From assembly GCF_008831285.2 (NCBI RefSeq), contig NC_045146.1:18655149-18719148 (forward strand): 64,000 nt of DNA, given 5' to 3'. The DNA is from Nymphaea colorata (lineage: Eukaryota; Streptophyta; Magnoliopsida; Nymphaeales; Nymphaeaceae). Below are positions 40,480 to 52,984 of this stretch, one piece after another. A program made the translations under genes and the position numbers. Position 1 is the stretch's first letter; each line of letters opens with the position of its first letter. The notes beneath the pieces were generated by a model. That model worked only from the letters and a program-made list of their open reading frames with translations, was not told the DNA's origin and searched no databases.

Positions 40480-43400
40480 GGATCCTCAGGTTGTGCCTCC
40501 CGAAATATGCCTTGCAGCGTTCTTAAAGTTGTTTTTCATAAATTTAACCATGTAGATGGATGTAAAATATATGAAAAGTATATCAATGAAGATATCATAA
40601 AATCTGATGTTTAGATTAAATGTTAAGTAAAAAAATCCAAGACTGAAACCATAAAAAGTTTAATTTTTTTTATACATCTGTTTTTTGGTTTTTTTTCCTG
40701 AATCCTATGAATTTTAACATTTAGCATCCCGTTGGGTTTGTGGAAAACAGACTGAGAGTGCATCAGAGCCTGGAGGCAGAGGAGGCGAGACAACAGTGGG
40801 AGATAAGAAAAGTGCCAACACTTACTGCAATAAGCTCCATTGCAACTTGACCCAGTTCCGCTTGCCATCTTCCTTGCTCTGTACCAGAAGACTGGCTTCC
40901 TGAATCTCGAATAAGTTCAGACAGCAACTTCCCAACCTTTGCATTTTTTTCAAGAAAATAATTCATGATCAATACTAAACATAACAAGTTTCCCAGAAAG
41001 GATATGGAAAACGGAAATTATTATAGAAGACCTAAACTCAGTTTGCCATCAATCCTAATATGAAAGAGATGAGGACAATCCTTCATCATGTGTTAGTTGC
41101 AAAAGAAACAAGACATGAATGATGTCCTGGAGTGTGTATGTGCCATAACTGTCACAAGATAAAGAAGATCAATTGTCAATCGTAATCCAAACATGTTATG
41201 GAGACTTCCACCATTGATTTCCCTTGTGATTTCATCCCATGTTTCTTAAGGTCGCATTTGCTTTGCCTGGGAGTCCCAAACTTCCCAAGTCCATATGAGT
41301 CCTTATTACAAGCACATAAAATCACATCATACCCAAACATAAAACGTCCAGCCTGGGATTTCACCAATATGCCTTGTGAAGGTAAATAAAGCTTGAACTT
41401 CTGATTGGTAACATTAGGTACTTGGAATTCAACAGAACCCCTTTTTTCTTCTCATGGTTTACCTTAAGTGGGTGATTGTTAATGACAAGAATGATCCTGT
41501 GACCAATAATCAGCCGCGTACAAATCAAACTTGTGATTCCTCAGCATGTATTTCTCAACTTTAGGGACCACAGCAATACAGAAATTATAACTAGTCCATT
41601 GTGAAGCTTATAAATGCAAAGTAAACCAGTGATAAGGAAGACAACTAACCTGGAGTTTTGTCAGTATATGTGCAATGGAATCGTCCCTAGCTAGACCAAG
41701 CAAAACTCGACAAGCCAAAGCACGAATACAATCCAGAGAAGCAGGAGGGATGAGTATCCGTGGATGCAGCAGGTGCAAAAGAACCTTAATACCATTATTT
41801 GCTCGAACAGCCTCCCATGCTTGACGATAACCTTGTTCCATAAATGCAGCAAGTCCAGCAGAACCAGTTCCTGAACCTAGAGAGATTCTGCGGTCACCAA
41901 CAACTCCAGATGCAAGAGGAGCAGAGGGTTGCGAGCCACTTGCAGCCGGTGTTGTACTGTGAAGTGGACCCCCTCGCTCATTGTTACCTAGTTCACCAGC
42001 TCGCTCCCTAGCCTCAGTATGGGCAAATGAAATGGCACGGTCTGAAAGGCTTCTTTCAGTATGCCTTTCTTTATGATCAGTCCCAGATAGACCACTTGGG
42101 TTCTGGACTGATGCATGCTGACCCTGAGGAAGTGAAAGTTTATTGCAAAGAGAAGGAGGAGGGCAGCAAAGATTAACCAACAAATTAAGTGCTGGTTGAA
42201 TCACCTGCAACAAGACATATCACATTAAGTTTCTTGGGGGAATATAAACAAAGGGACCATCTTGAACATGGTAACCAATAGCTTGCTTCTCTCCGGCAAG
42301 TTACCTCTGGATCCCCGTAACCAGCACCATTAGCTGCGTCTAGAATCACAGCCATACCTACACGCTCATTACTCAATGTAGAGGAGATAATGGCTCGACG
42401 GCTGTATGGAACTAAAGTCACAATATGCAATACGCCCAAAGCATACTGGGCCAGGTCATGAAGATATCGATCAACTGGAGGGGCCTAAGAGGACAGAACA
42501 ACAGATTGGAACATGGAGATATAAGAAGGAATATAAGCAGTGTGCTATTTACAAATATTTATTGTGCACTAGTTAAAGGAAAAAGGAGGTGCAAATCAGG
42601 CAATGACACCTATACCTGACATAACTCCAGCAACGTAGTATGCCCATTCAAACTAAGAAACTTATCCACTGGTGGCCAACGAACTCGCACGAATGCTGGG
42701 CCAATCTTCCTATCTCGCTGTAGGAGAAGAAATATGGCATCCATAGCCTCATTGCTAATATCAAGAGGCTTATAGGCTGCCCTTGCACTCGAAATATTCC
42801 GTGCTCCACTCCGGTGATTTTTATTTGGACGAAGAGAATCAACAAGCAAAAGGTGAGATCTGAAATACTGGCGCAATGCAACACATGTATGATAGGCTAT
42901 CTGCTTTTCTGATGCAGACAAAACTTCTGTAGGTGCTCTATCATTGCGCAGATTTGACAAGCCCAATGACCCTGAATTAACCCCTGATCTGACTGAAGCA
43001 GCGCCTCTCAACAGATTCAACAGTTTCGCTAAACCATCTTGTGTATCAAAAGAGTCTAAAACAGCTCGAAAGACAAAAGCAGCACCAAAAAATAAGGCAG
43101 CATTTTTTCTAGCTTGATCTTGGGAACATTCAAGAAGCTGAAGGGCGAGCTCCACAACTTGATGAACAACATCTGAAGGAAGAGCACAGAATCTCTCCAT
43201 AATTCCCTGCAAATAGACAAGTTTGTTCAGCTTCTAGCATAAGATTTAGCATAAATGGAAAAAAGAAAAAACACTTCAAATCTTAAATGAAAAATAAATT
43301 AAATAGTTAAAGTAGGTACCTGGAGAGAGCCGATGGCAAATAAACATGATGAAAGACCAACAAAAGTCTGTGAGACCCTTCTAACAGCTAGAATCCTTTG

Positions 43401-46400
43401 CATACCACCTCGATCGACAAACAATGCTGCAAATTTGCGGTGAGCAGCTAAAGCACAAACTAGTTTCAACACATCTGATAGAACCATTAAGTTTTTTGAA
43501 GGTTCAGTTGCATTGTTATTACGCTGTAGCAATGTGAGACACACATCTACCCCTTTTTCATGTAAAACAGGGCCTAAAACTTCAACATATTCTCCAAGTA
43601 ACTGGAGACACTGAATGCAATATCTTTCCCTCAACTGAGCTAGCAATTCCCTATCTGGGATGAAAAAACCTTCTAGTTCTTCTTCTTTTTCAGGTTCCAA
43701 ACTACTTGATTGTGGAGCTTCTTGATCAAAATTCATCTGGCTCCTGCCATCATCTTACACAATCAGAAGACAGATATAAGAATTCAGAAGATTTGAAGCA
43801 TATAGATATAAGCACATGGTACACTGACCTTGAAACTTCTGTTGCTATTGCTGCCTCAACTACGGTTGATGCAGCTTTAGCTGCAGCCTCAACAACAGCT
43901 TCTTCATTGTTAGTGCTATTAAAAGCCTTACAAGAAAGAGAGCACAAGTCAGCCAGATTTCAGAAGATGACATAATTAACACAAATACAAGAGTTAAAAG
44001 CAAACCTCTAAAGCAGCAGTTTTGACAAGCTCCATTGCAGCATCACCAGCAGCTTTAACTGCATCAGGAGGTGCATTGGCAGCTCGAGCTTCAGCTTCAG
44101 CAGCCCTTTTTGCTTTCTTCACCAGTTCAGATACATCTACAGTCCCAACCTTGACTTCAAAACTACTGTCATCATTATCTTCTTTCTCAGGGGCTAAGAC
44201 ATCCGCACTGGCCTTGCTGGGATCTTTCTTTGTATCAACTGCTCTTTTAGGATCAATGGTTTTTGTCTGATTACGGTCTCTTGCACTCCGTGCTTGAGAA
44301 CCTATTCGCATTCCAGCCCCTGGAGAAGTCAAGCTCCTTTCAGTTTCTAAAATAATTTCACTAGCTCTCTCTTTTCCTCTATTATGAGTGCCAGCACGAC
44401 CTGCCTTGTATCTTGAAGACTCGTCCCTGATATTCTCATCCATATCTTCATCTCTCATGGATCTACCAAGACTAATTCTCTCACTTAATTTTGTTTTCTC
44501 TTCATAGAAATCCTTCGTGCATGCACCAACTTGTTCATCATCATCGCTCATACCATCTATTGGCATGTCTCTTGCACTTATTGTTAACCCATCTTCTCGG
44601 CATTCCTTGCCATGCATCTGCTTTGGCATACCTGCCCTATCATGATCCTTCTCAATTATTTGATCATCAAGTAATCCTTCATCACTGGCCTTTGCAGCAT
44701 CCAAACGTGTGGCATCAGTTACCTGCCGAAATCTAGACCTGCCCTCTTCTCTCCCTCTAGCACCTCCTGATGCATGTTTGCCCTCAGTTGGAAAACCAGC
44801 CTCCTTCTGACTCGTACTTGTCTCTCCAAGAACTCGTATACGCAGAAAACGCATGAGCTTTGAGGACAAACCAGACATTAAGACATCCTCCACCAGCTGA
44901 CCTCCTCTGGAATTATCAAAAGATATATATATCACACATATAGCTCAGCAAGACGATCAAACATATAAGGCATATGACCAGGAATGGCATTTACCCAGAT
45001 AAAGACACTGTGAGAAGCCCAGTAGCATAAGTCCTCAACATTTCTATGTCAGAGGGTTTGCTTGTGTCTGTCTCAGCCTTTGAATTATATTCCCCAGAAG
45101 TAGTTGGTATTGTGTCATCCATCACCCAATGTTTGATATTCTCCAAAACATCATCTTCAAGAACATGTGGATACTGAAAAAAAAAAGTAACATGCTATGA
45201 TATAGAAAGAGAACAACATGGTGCGGTGCCATATCTATATGCCTAATGAACAATATAGTTCCACACAAAATGAAGGAAACATCATGGCTCTATGTTTCCA
45301 ACTAGGATCAATCATTTCCCACATAAACAGAAGCACACAAATAAAGCGACACAAAAATTCATATAGGGATATGACATAAATTTTCTAATTGATGATTCTC
45401 CTATCAAGCAAAATGCCATAGATGCAAGCAGTAATATTAAGCAGCACACTTCGGATCAAGTTGTTAAACCAATTTCACCCAAAGTCCTACAAGGACATAC
45501 AATACATCATTCATGTGCTATCCTCCATTACAAGAAAATATGACAATGGTAAGACACATGTAGTACAGATTCTGTATAATATAGGTCACAGTCACTCCCT
45601 TTACCATGCCCATGGGGATGACAAACAGGATTGGTGCATTAGCAAACTTCTTTTTTTCCCTCAAATTCCTAAAATAAAAGGGGGAGAGAGTTACCATCCA
45701 AGCTGCAGAACATGCCAGGAGAAGCCTGGAAGCAGCTGCACGGATGCTTGTATTAAATCTACTATCTGAGAGAAACTTTGACGATACCAGATCAAGGAAC
45801 TCCTCATTTTCCTGACAATAAAAGGATAGTTCAACAGCTTAACAGACCGAAAAAAGGGAAGATCAAGGACAAAGAGAAAAGGCTAGAATTCCCAACAGCA
45901 TATAAACAAGACTAAAAGCATAAATTAGATATCGGGAAACAATATTTGAAAGGTGTATGTAAATACATGCAAATTCTGTGAGCTTATATCTACATCAATT
46001 CAACTTGCGGAAGAACAAGAGGAAACATAATATCCATCATCTATAAGCAGCAAAAACAAGCAATTTCAAGAATGATGAAAAGACAGAGAACCAAGTCCTT
46101 AACATCAAGCAGAGCATTGTTGGTGTGCATCATACAACACAATTTGAAATGTAATGCAACTTTTAGTGAAAGCAATATGATACACTCCTGAAACCATTTT
46201 CATGGATGTAACACACTTATAATAGCTGTATCAAACAAATAGAAGCCTGTATAACAGTTAACACCATACAGGACTGAATCATGTGGCATTGTTCTATGGT
46301 CATCATACAGCCCTTGCAAATAGAAAGGAGTAGGATACCCTTTCTTCTAAGTTTTTGTTTAAAAGTCCCCCTATCAACAAGCCTTAGACGCTGACACTCT

Positions 46401-49400
46401 TAAGAGGTTTTGAGGGGCAAATTATACCAGGAGGAGAAAAACAATGACTGAATTACAGACTTACATGTGGTAAATCGATCTCAGATCGGAGAATGAGGGT
46501 GCACAGGAAGTTGGTGATTGTGAAAAGTATAAAATCCTTCATTTTTACCACAGATTTGGATTGTCTTCAAGAGATACGACTTCAACCAACCTCATGCAAA
46601 GATAATGTACCCAATGGAAGTTGATAATTGGTTGAGAAAGAATTGCAATTTTTGCAATTTTTAAGAAAAGGTTTGCCCAAGGGATCTCTCAATTGAAGTA
46701 TTATCCAGATGGGATGCATGACAATGTTGCCTCATACACCTCTACAAATCTGTCAAAACCTACACCACATGGATGTGGGTGCAAGTGCTCATACGAAAAT
46801 TGGCGCTGCTGCAAAGAACAGTACAAACACTACAAAGCATTATCAAAAACTTGGGTGCGCGAAGGCAACCATGTGTGTGTGTTTGTGTATATAACAATAA
46901 GATTTTAAGTAAACAAACACAAATATTCACTATTTATATCAATAAAATATAATTATTTAAAGAAAAACCCAAATAATACACAACATCATTTTGCTGTATC
47001 CAAAACATGCCAAGCCATGTTGACACGGCTGTTGCACCATCCCAAGCATGTATCTTGACATAAGCCAAAAGCTATAAGATGGAAATACCGAAAAATGGTT
47101 GATAGTTTGATAGGGAAAAAATTGAAAAAAGATGGAAGATGAAGAAATGGACCAATATCAACATGAGCTTCGAAATATTGAAGATAATAATAAGGATTAT
47201 CAACTTGTCACTTCAGATCCTAGTGTAGGCTTAGATAAGTTTTAGACCAAGAGAATAAGAGGCTAGATGCAACTATAGTAGAAAGAAGAGATGGAACAAG
47301 ACCAGCACGAGGCAAATCTTCTAGAAAAGTATCTAATGGGAGCCCTGATGTTTTTGCATGTATTACAAGTCTATTCCCACCTCAAATTGCATCTAGTCTA
47401 GGTCACACAGATGCGCCACAATAGGCACTGCAGGCCAATTAACGAGACGCGGGTGCAGATTCGCCTATGATACAACACTCAACTTGGACAACACAAGTCA
47501 GGTGCTGTTGACTGAAAACAAAAACTCACGTTGCCTACAAAAGTACTTTGGCCCTTCTCATCTCTGTTTCTAGTGACTGGCGACTAAAAATTGGCAATAG
47601 CATACTCTTTCTCTCTCGTTTTCTTTCCTCTCTCTTTTTTTCCCTCTCTCTCTTGTCCCTTTTCCTTTTCACGCTCCCATCTTTTCCCTCCTCCCATTCA
47701 CTCCCTCGCCCACCCCCCCCCCCCTCCCCAACCCAAAAAAACCCTTCCTCTTTTCAGTCACAGCTAACCCCTCTCTCTATCTCTCTTTAGGGGTGTTCCC
47801 CTGTTGTCCTTGTTAGAGGATGACGAGGATGTCATCCTTTTAAAGACTACACCTCCTTTCATCCTTTCAAAAGGACGACCAAGTGGTCCTCTTTTAAAAA
47901 ATATATATCATTTAAGAAACTTATTTTATGTAATAAAAATTTGAAACTGAAGCAACCTTAATACAAAAAAGGTTATTTATAAATGTGTACAAATAAACTG
48001 ATTAAACTATATATATATATATATAGCATTGCCGAACCCCCACCCTGCACCTGTGTGACCTAGCTTCTAGCTCTCAAGCACATAGTTTATGACTCCCAAG
48101 CACTTGATAGAAAAAGCAAATAACATAACTAGAAGATGGTTTATAATGTTTGTGTTCTTTTTTTTTTGGCAACAAATTCATTTAATTTTTAAGTTATGGA
48201 AGAAGCAATTATTTTTATAAGCCCCAGCCCAGGTATAAAAGGCCCCCTTATCATTAAGGGGCAAAGTTCTTGATCAGAGTGTAAAGAAGCAAACACACAG
48301 TATGATGAATTGAGAAAGGAAGGAGCAGTGTGTAATGTCATGATGTATGGATGGACATATACAAGACAAGCACACTGACAAGTTTTCTTATATACCATTC
48401 GAAAGAAATTTATGTTTTTAAAATCTAATGTTGTACCAAATATTCTAAAACTACTTAATGTTCTATGTTGTGTTTTTATGACATTGTGAAAGAAACAAAC
48501 CATGAAAATGGTGTGTTGTTCATCACAAAAAATGTAGCAAAATATTAAGTTGCAAGAGGAATGTTAGCTTGAAAGTATGGGTCATTCTTCTGAACTTCAT
48601 GTGCTACTCATTGTATCAGTCTAAAGTTTTGGTGAGACAGATGAAATAAGATCAATTGTTGAACAATGCCAAGGGATCATGAAGCACATGTATATTCGTG
48701 TTTATCCGTTAAGAGTTTGTTGAGAAAACATATACTCAAAAGCTAGCTGATTACGTATGCACAAACTCGATTTCCTTTAAATGTTTTGATTGTATAGAGC
48801 ATAGTGAAGCAAAAAAAATGCTTTGAGGCAAATGTCCTCAGGTGATAAGTGATAACTGATAACTAATAAACAGGTTGTATATCTCCATGCATATAAGAGA
48901 GAGAACTTGTGGATACTGCAATCAACAGTAAAACTTGATAATCATGTGATACATTATTGAACATCAGTACACCCTTGGTCAGAGCCTAAATTGGTTGATA
49001 GTGAGAATAAAGTCTGCTATGTAGTACCTCTAGGCCATGGATAAACCAAAAGAGGCAAGCAATTCATCCCAATGGAAAGAAGGGATTATGTATGTATATC
49101 TAGCTGCTAGCATTATAGCATATTATAGATGAAAGTTGACTACACAACTCCATCATGTTCTTCATGCAGCAACCTATCATCTAAACCCTGCAATGAAATA
49201 TTCATTAACAATCAAAAGGATAGAGAAGGATTGGACTGCATTGAGATATTAGTTCCTGACCTTGACATGCATAATGTCACTCATTGTAAAACGGAAATAT
49301 AAGGTGATGTGGGAAGAAATGCAGCCATTGGAACAAAAGAACAATGTGTCCAAGTATTTTACAATTAAATTTATTGTTTATCATTCATCTAATGTATTTT

Positions 49401-52400
49401 TTTTATTTCTAGTTTTCTAATACTGTCTTATTTCAGTTTAAATCTGTTGATGGAGCAGTTCAATATATTGCACATGATTGAAAAAGAACCTAATGTTTTT
49501 TTTTTTTAAGGAATACCAAGAATTGATTAACTGAGAAGAAAATTTTGATGATGAGATAATTTGCATGCATCTTCTGTACTGAAAAAGTTTATTTATTGTA
49601 GTTTAGTACTATAAGTTAAACGTATAGATCAGAGATGCAGAACTGATGATTCTCACTTTGTTACTTTGTTATGTTTATGAATGACATTTTTTTCTTAATC
49701 TTCATAGAAATGATATTTTCTTTATTTGTCCTGAATTTTCTCTTTTTCATGTTTTGTTGATCTTTTATATTTTATAAAATAAAAGGCAAGCTAATGTTTT
49801 TTTAACTCTGCATTGTGATGTCTATCTGACTATTGGTCCCGCTGATATGTGATATATTATGGAGTTTACAACATCAGCACAGAACATGTAATAACATGCT
49901 TCAATTTCTTTCTCAATATAAGAAAGGGTTCAGAAAGATTAGTCACATCGAACACATTGCAGAGAGTTTCTTAAAATCCATTTACCCGAATCAAGCTGCC
50001 CAGGCGGCCAATGTTGTGCGAAGCGCGAGTGTTATTGAAAGAAGAATGACCAAACTCTTGTACATATCTGCAGCGAAGAGAAGAACATGCATAAAGACAA
50101 GCACCTTATGAAATACCAACAATAAGTCAAAGACAACTTTCTGAAGGATGTAAACAAGAGGACTCCATTATGCAGCCACACGAAAACATGATTTGTATGT
50201 GCTATATATTGACAGTCAAAATCATTTAGCTGTTTTGAGCAATGCATTTTTTCCATCCTTGTGGGGAATTAGGATGTGCTTTTATATGAACGTTCTTTGC
50301 AAATCTCAGACTAATTCTACTATAAGGAAAGTACTAGGAAACTCATCATCCCATAAGTGAAACCCAAAACCACACATCCCTAAAACTAGTGGTACATTAT
50401 CTTACCTTCTGTGTAACTTAGGATATACACATACATTTTGCTTATAGTACATTTTGGTTTATAGCATAGGCAATACATTCAAGGAAAAAATTTAAAATTA
50501 TCAAACTACGTTTCTTCTTGGCTTTTCTCTTCCTTTTGGAAGAGAGGAGTTACAATTGTAATACAGGTACAATGAAAGGTATATATTTGTTACATACTAG
50601 AAGAAGAAAATAAATTATTTTTATTGATATCATGTGCACAAGAGAAGGTTTTGTGTATTCCACTTTTTGCATGAAAGGTTATTCCAGTTTCCACCCTCCA
50701 AGATAAACAGTTTGAAGTTTTTTTACAACTACTAAGTTAAGTTGTCTGAGAAGCAATAAAACACAGTGATTATTTAGTTGCTCAAGAAGTAAAACACAAA
50801 CTAAAATCCAATTTTACATTGTATTTGATTTAGTATTAGCAATAGCTTAAGTGGCTAAATTTCAAGATTTCATAATTTTTCATCATGGTTGGTTCAGTAG
50901 ATAACAAGTAATGCACGTACACAATAAGCAAAAATCAAAATGTGCATAAGTGATTAATAGTTATAGCCCTCGTAGAAAAATTTAGTCACCTTATTCAAAC
51001 CCTACTTCAAATGTGTCAATTTGACCAGGCAAAAGAACAACATGTTTTTGTGATAAAAGCTCCTTGGCAAAAACTTATTTGGAAAAATGTGTTGATTCGA
51101 TGACTTTGTCTAAGGCAAGTTCAAGGATAGACCCAATCTTCAAAATGTCCAGACAGAAAACTATATGCCTATAAAACACCAACGCCGAGAATATTATCTA
51201 CCTTCTAACACAAAGCAAGGACAATGAGAACACTATACATATCACAAACAACAGAATGAAAACAATAAATTTGGTGGAGATATGACTCATATGAGATTAT
51301 AAGAACACTTTCAAAGTCTTTGCTTTTTTACTAGTCACAGAAATGCTGAAGAAAAGTAGAAAACCTGAATATGACATCCAAAGGATGAACACTAAAGGAT
51401 TCAATTTCAAATGTGCACCCAACAATCTAGAAATACTTTAAGAGGATGTTTGCTTGGCATTACCGGAACGCCAAGAAAACACCAGGAATGGAGCTGACAA
51501 CAAAAAACCAGTTGGTATCCACAGCAGTTGGAATGCAAAGTCCGTTCTAGGTGTGCTTGCACTTTGCACGTCCCACGTTGAGTGTTTGTGTCAGGAAGTG
51601 GGCCCCACCATTTGGCAGAACAGCATTCCAAGGACGTGGTGTTTCACTCAACTAAACAACCTCTACGCACAAATTTTGTTCATGAAGCAGTTCTCAGTCA
51701 ATGCATGAAGCACCGTCATGAAACCAAGAGCAATTATCGCCTAGCATTGCTATTTGACAGGATAAAGAGATTACCATTATACAATGTAACACGACCATAA
51801 TTAAGTCAAGAAGTGACCATAAGCGACATACACAAGCAGAAGCCTAAGAAGTATGTGGGTCTCATATAACACAGTTAAATGAAGAAAACTCAAAGGAGAA
51901 AGTCGCACAAAATCAACTCCTGAACTATACTGACTGACTGAAAAGCCAGACAACAGACGAGGAGCAAAATTCCTAAAGAAGTGGAATAAAGGAACAACAA
52001 TCATGACAGCCATAATTACTATTTGTGAGCCAATCTCTTTCCATTTATGTCAACCTAATATTCTCATATAAAAGAGGAGGTTGAGGCTGACAATGCATAA
52101 AACTTCCCTTTCACCATTTAGAGGACATCTTCGTAAAAAATGTCAGTGGAAAACAGAAATCAAAACCACCACGATTTCCACAAAGAACAGATTAGGCAGC
52201 AATAACACGTTCAAATGCCTACGCCCATACTAGCTCAGTAACCCCCTGAGAAACCCTCACAACACACACTCATCGCAACACTTAGTACAAAAACTTCCCC
52301 ATCAACTCTTTTACAAACGGATGAAACTAAGGTCAACACAAGAGAAGAGAAGACGCGTTCGTCTATTATAAAAACAATCTCGAAGAGAATGCTCACGCTC

Positions 52401-52734
52401 TCCCTAGAGAAACCAGCCTCCATCAACCCAGACGTGATCGTGAACAAAAAAAACAGCGAACAAGCAATCCGGGATTCAAAACCCTAACAGAAAAAAGCCG
52501 AGCAGAACATTCAAGAGAAGGCGAGAGGAAGGAGAGGAGGACGAACCTCGATTCTTCGGTCTCCAGCAGGGAGGCAAGGGCGTGGAGGACTCTAGGGTTG
52601 GGGTTGTGCTGCGACGAAGTGATTCTCGCCATCAGGCTCTGCGCCCGCTCCATCAACGCGTCCATCTCCGCGGACCCTTCGACCTCCAGCGGAGGAGGAG
52701 CAACTGCCGCCGCCTGATCCACCACCGGCTCCAT
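37863..52734 (-). CDS. DCAF1: DDB1- and CUL4-associated factor 1 homologue
   Basis: Fourteen coding exons: 52734-52547, 50067-49986, 45811-45695, 45173-44995, 44906-44006, 43926-43829, 43743-43320, 43206-42616, 42484-42305, 42204-41650, 40936-40826, 40400-40282, 40204-38653 and 38558-37863. All junctions are GT-AG and phase-consistent, giving 1,930 residues (Arabidopsis DCAF1 is about 1,880). DCAF1 is a substrate receptor of the CUL4-DDB1 ubiquitin ligase in the nucleus. The N-terminus keeps ITSSQHNPNPRVLHALASLL. The helical first half contains CIQCLQLLGEYVEVLGPVLH and ARKNAALFFGAAFVFRAVLD. A LisH motif lies at about 1183-1210 (LLLLIHEHLVASGMNTTAD). A degenerate WD40 region begins near 1500, with GILWDRR and VWDLKKF as candidate DDB1-binding WDxR-type boxes. 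The tail (about 1821-1925) is strongly acidic. Introns 1 and 2 are 2.5 and 4.2 kb. No frame breaks were found. Confidence 0.97.
40440..40479. repeat. (AT)n microsatellite in a DCAF1 intron
   Basis: About 20 AT units with one AC interruption. On the minus strand it lies about 40 bases upstream of the acceptor of the exon starting at 40400. Confidence 0.94.
45812..49985 (-). other. DCAF1 intron 2, 4.2 kb
   Basis: This long intron separates an 82-base and a 117-base exon. It contains a pyrimidine-rich tract with a poly-C run at about 47600-47800, an (AT)n tract at about 48009-48027 and AT-rich sequence. A segment at about 47130-47400 has short open stretches rich in Glu, Asn, Arg and Lys that could be remnants of an inserted element, but no family is recognisable. 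Confidence 0.6.
51441..51664. mobile_element. Possible MITE in DCAF1 intron 1
   Basis: The left end reads AGAGGATGTTTGCTTGGCA and the complement of the right end reads AGAGGTTGTTTAGTTGAGT, imperfect inverted ends enclosing 224 bases without coding content. GTTTGG-type ends occur in several plant MITE families. No matching target duplication is visible. Confidence 0.35.
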
Positions 52735-52971
52735 TGCACTCCTCTAGTTAGACAGATATATCTACGTAGACGAGAGAGAATGAAAGAGATAAAGCGAGAG
52801 AGATGTGGGGGCTTCAGAAAGGAATTAAACTTTCTCTCTCTGAAAATGTTCTTCGTCTCTGCGCTTTGCTTTGCTTGCTTCTTCGTCCTTCTCTGTTCCT
52901 CACGAGGGTTCTGACGAGTACATAGTCACTTTCTCTCTCCCTCGCCCATTTCTCTTCCCCCGCGGTGAGGG

Positions 52972-52982
52972 CCTTTATATAC
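52972..52982 (-). promoter_or_regulatory. Probable TATA box of DCAF1
   Basis: On the minus strand the sequence reads GTATATAAAGG, about 240 bases before the DCAF1 ATG and followed by a purine-rich leader (GAGAGAAAG-type on the minus strand). Confidence 0.55.
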
Positions 52983-52984
52983 GG

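Noticed and set aside
47820-47920. GAGGATGAC / GTCATCC inverted motifs near the DCAF1 intron 2 pyrimidine tract
   Set aside because: Short imperfect repeats without clear ends or target duplication.
50032-50256. Minus-strand 74-residue frame at DCAF1 exon 2
   Set aside because: It reads through the intron in another frame. The true exon 50067-49986 gives the conserved RASHNIGRLGSLIR block.
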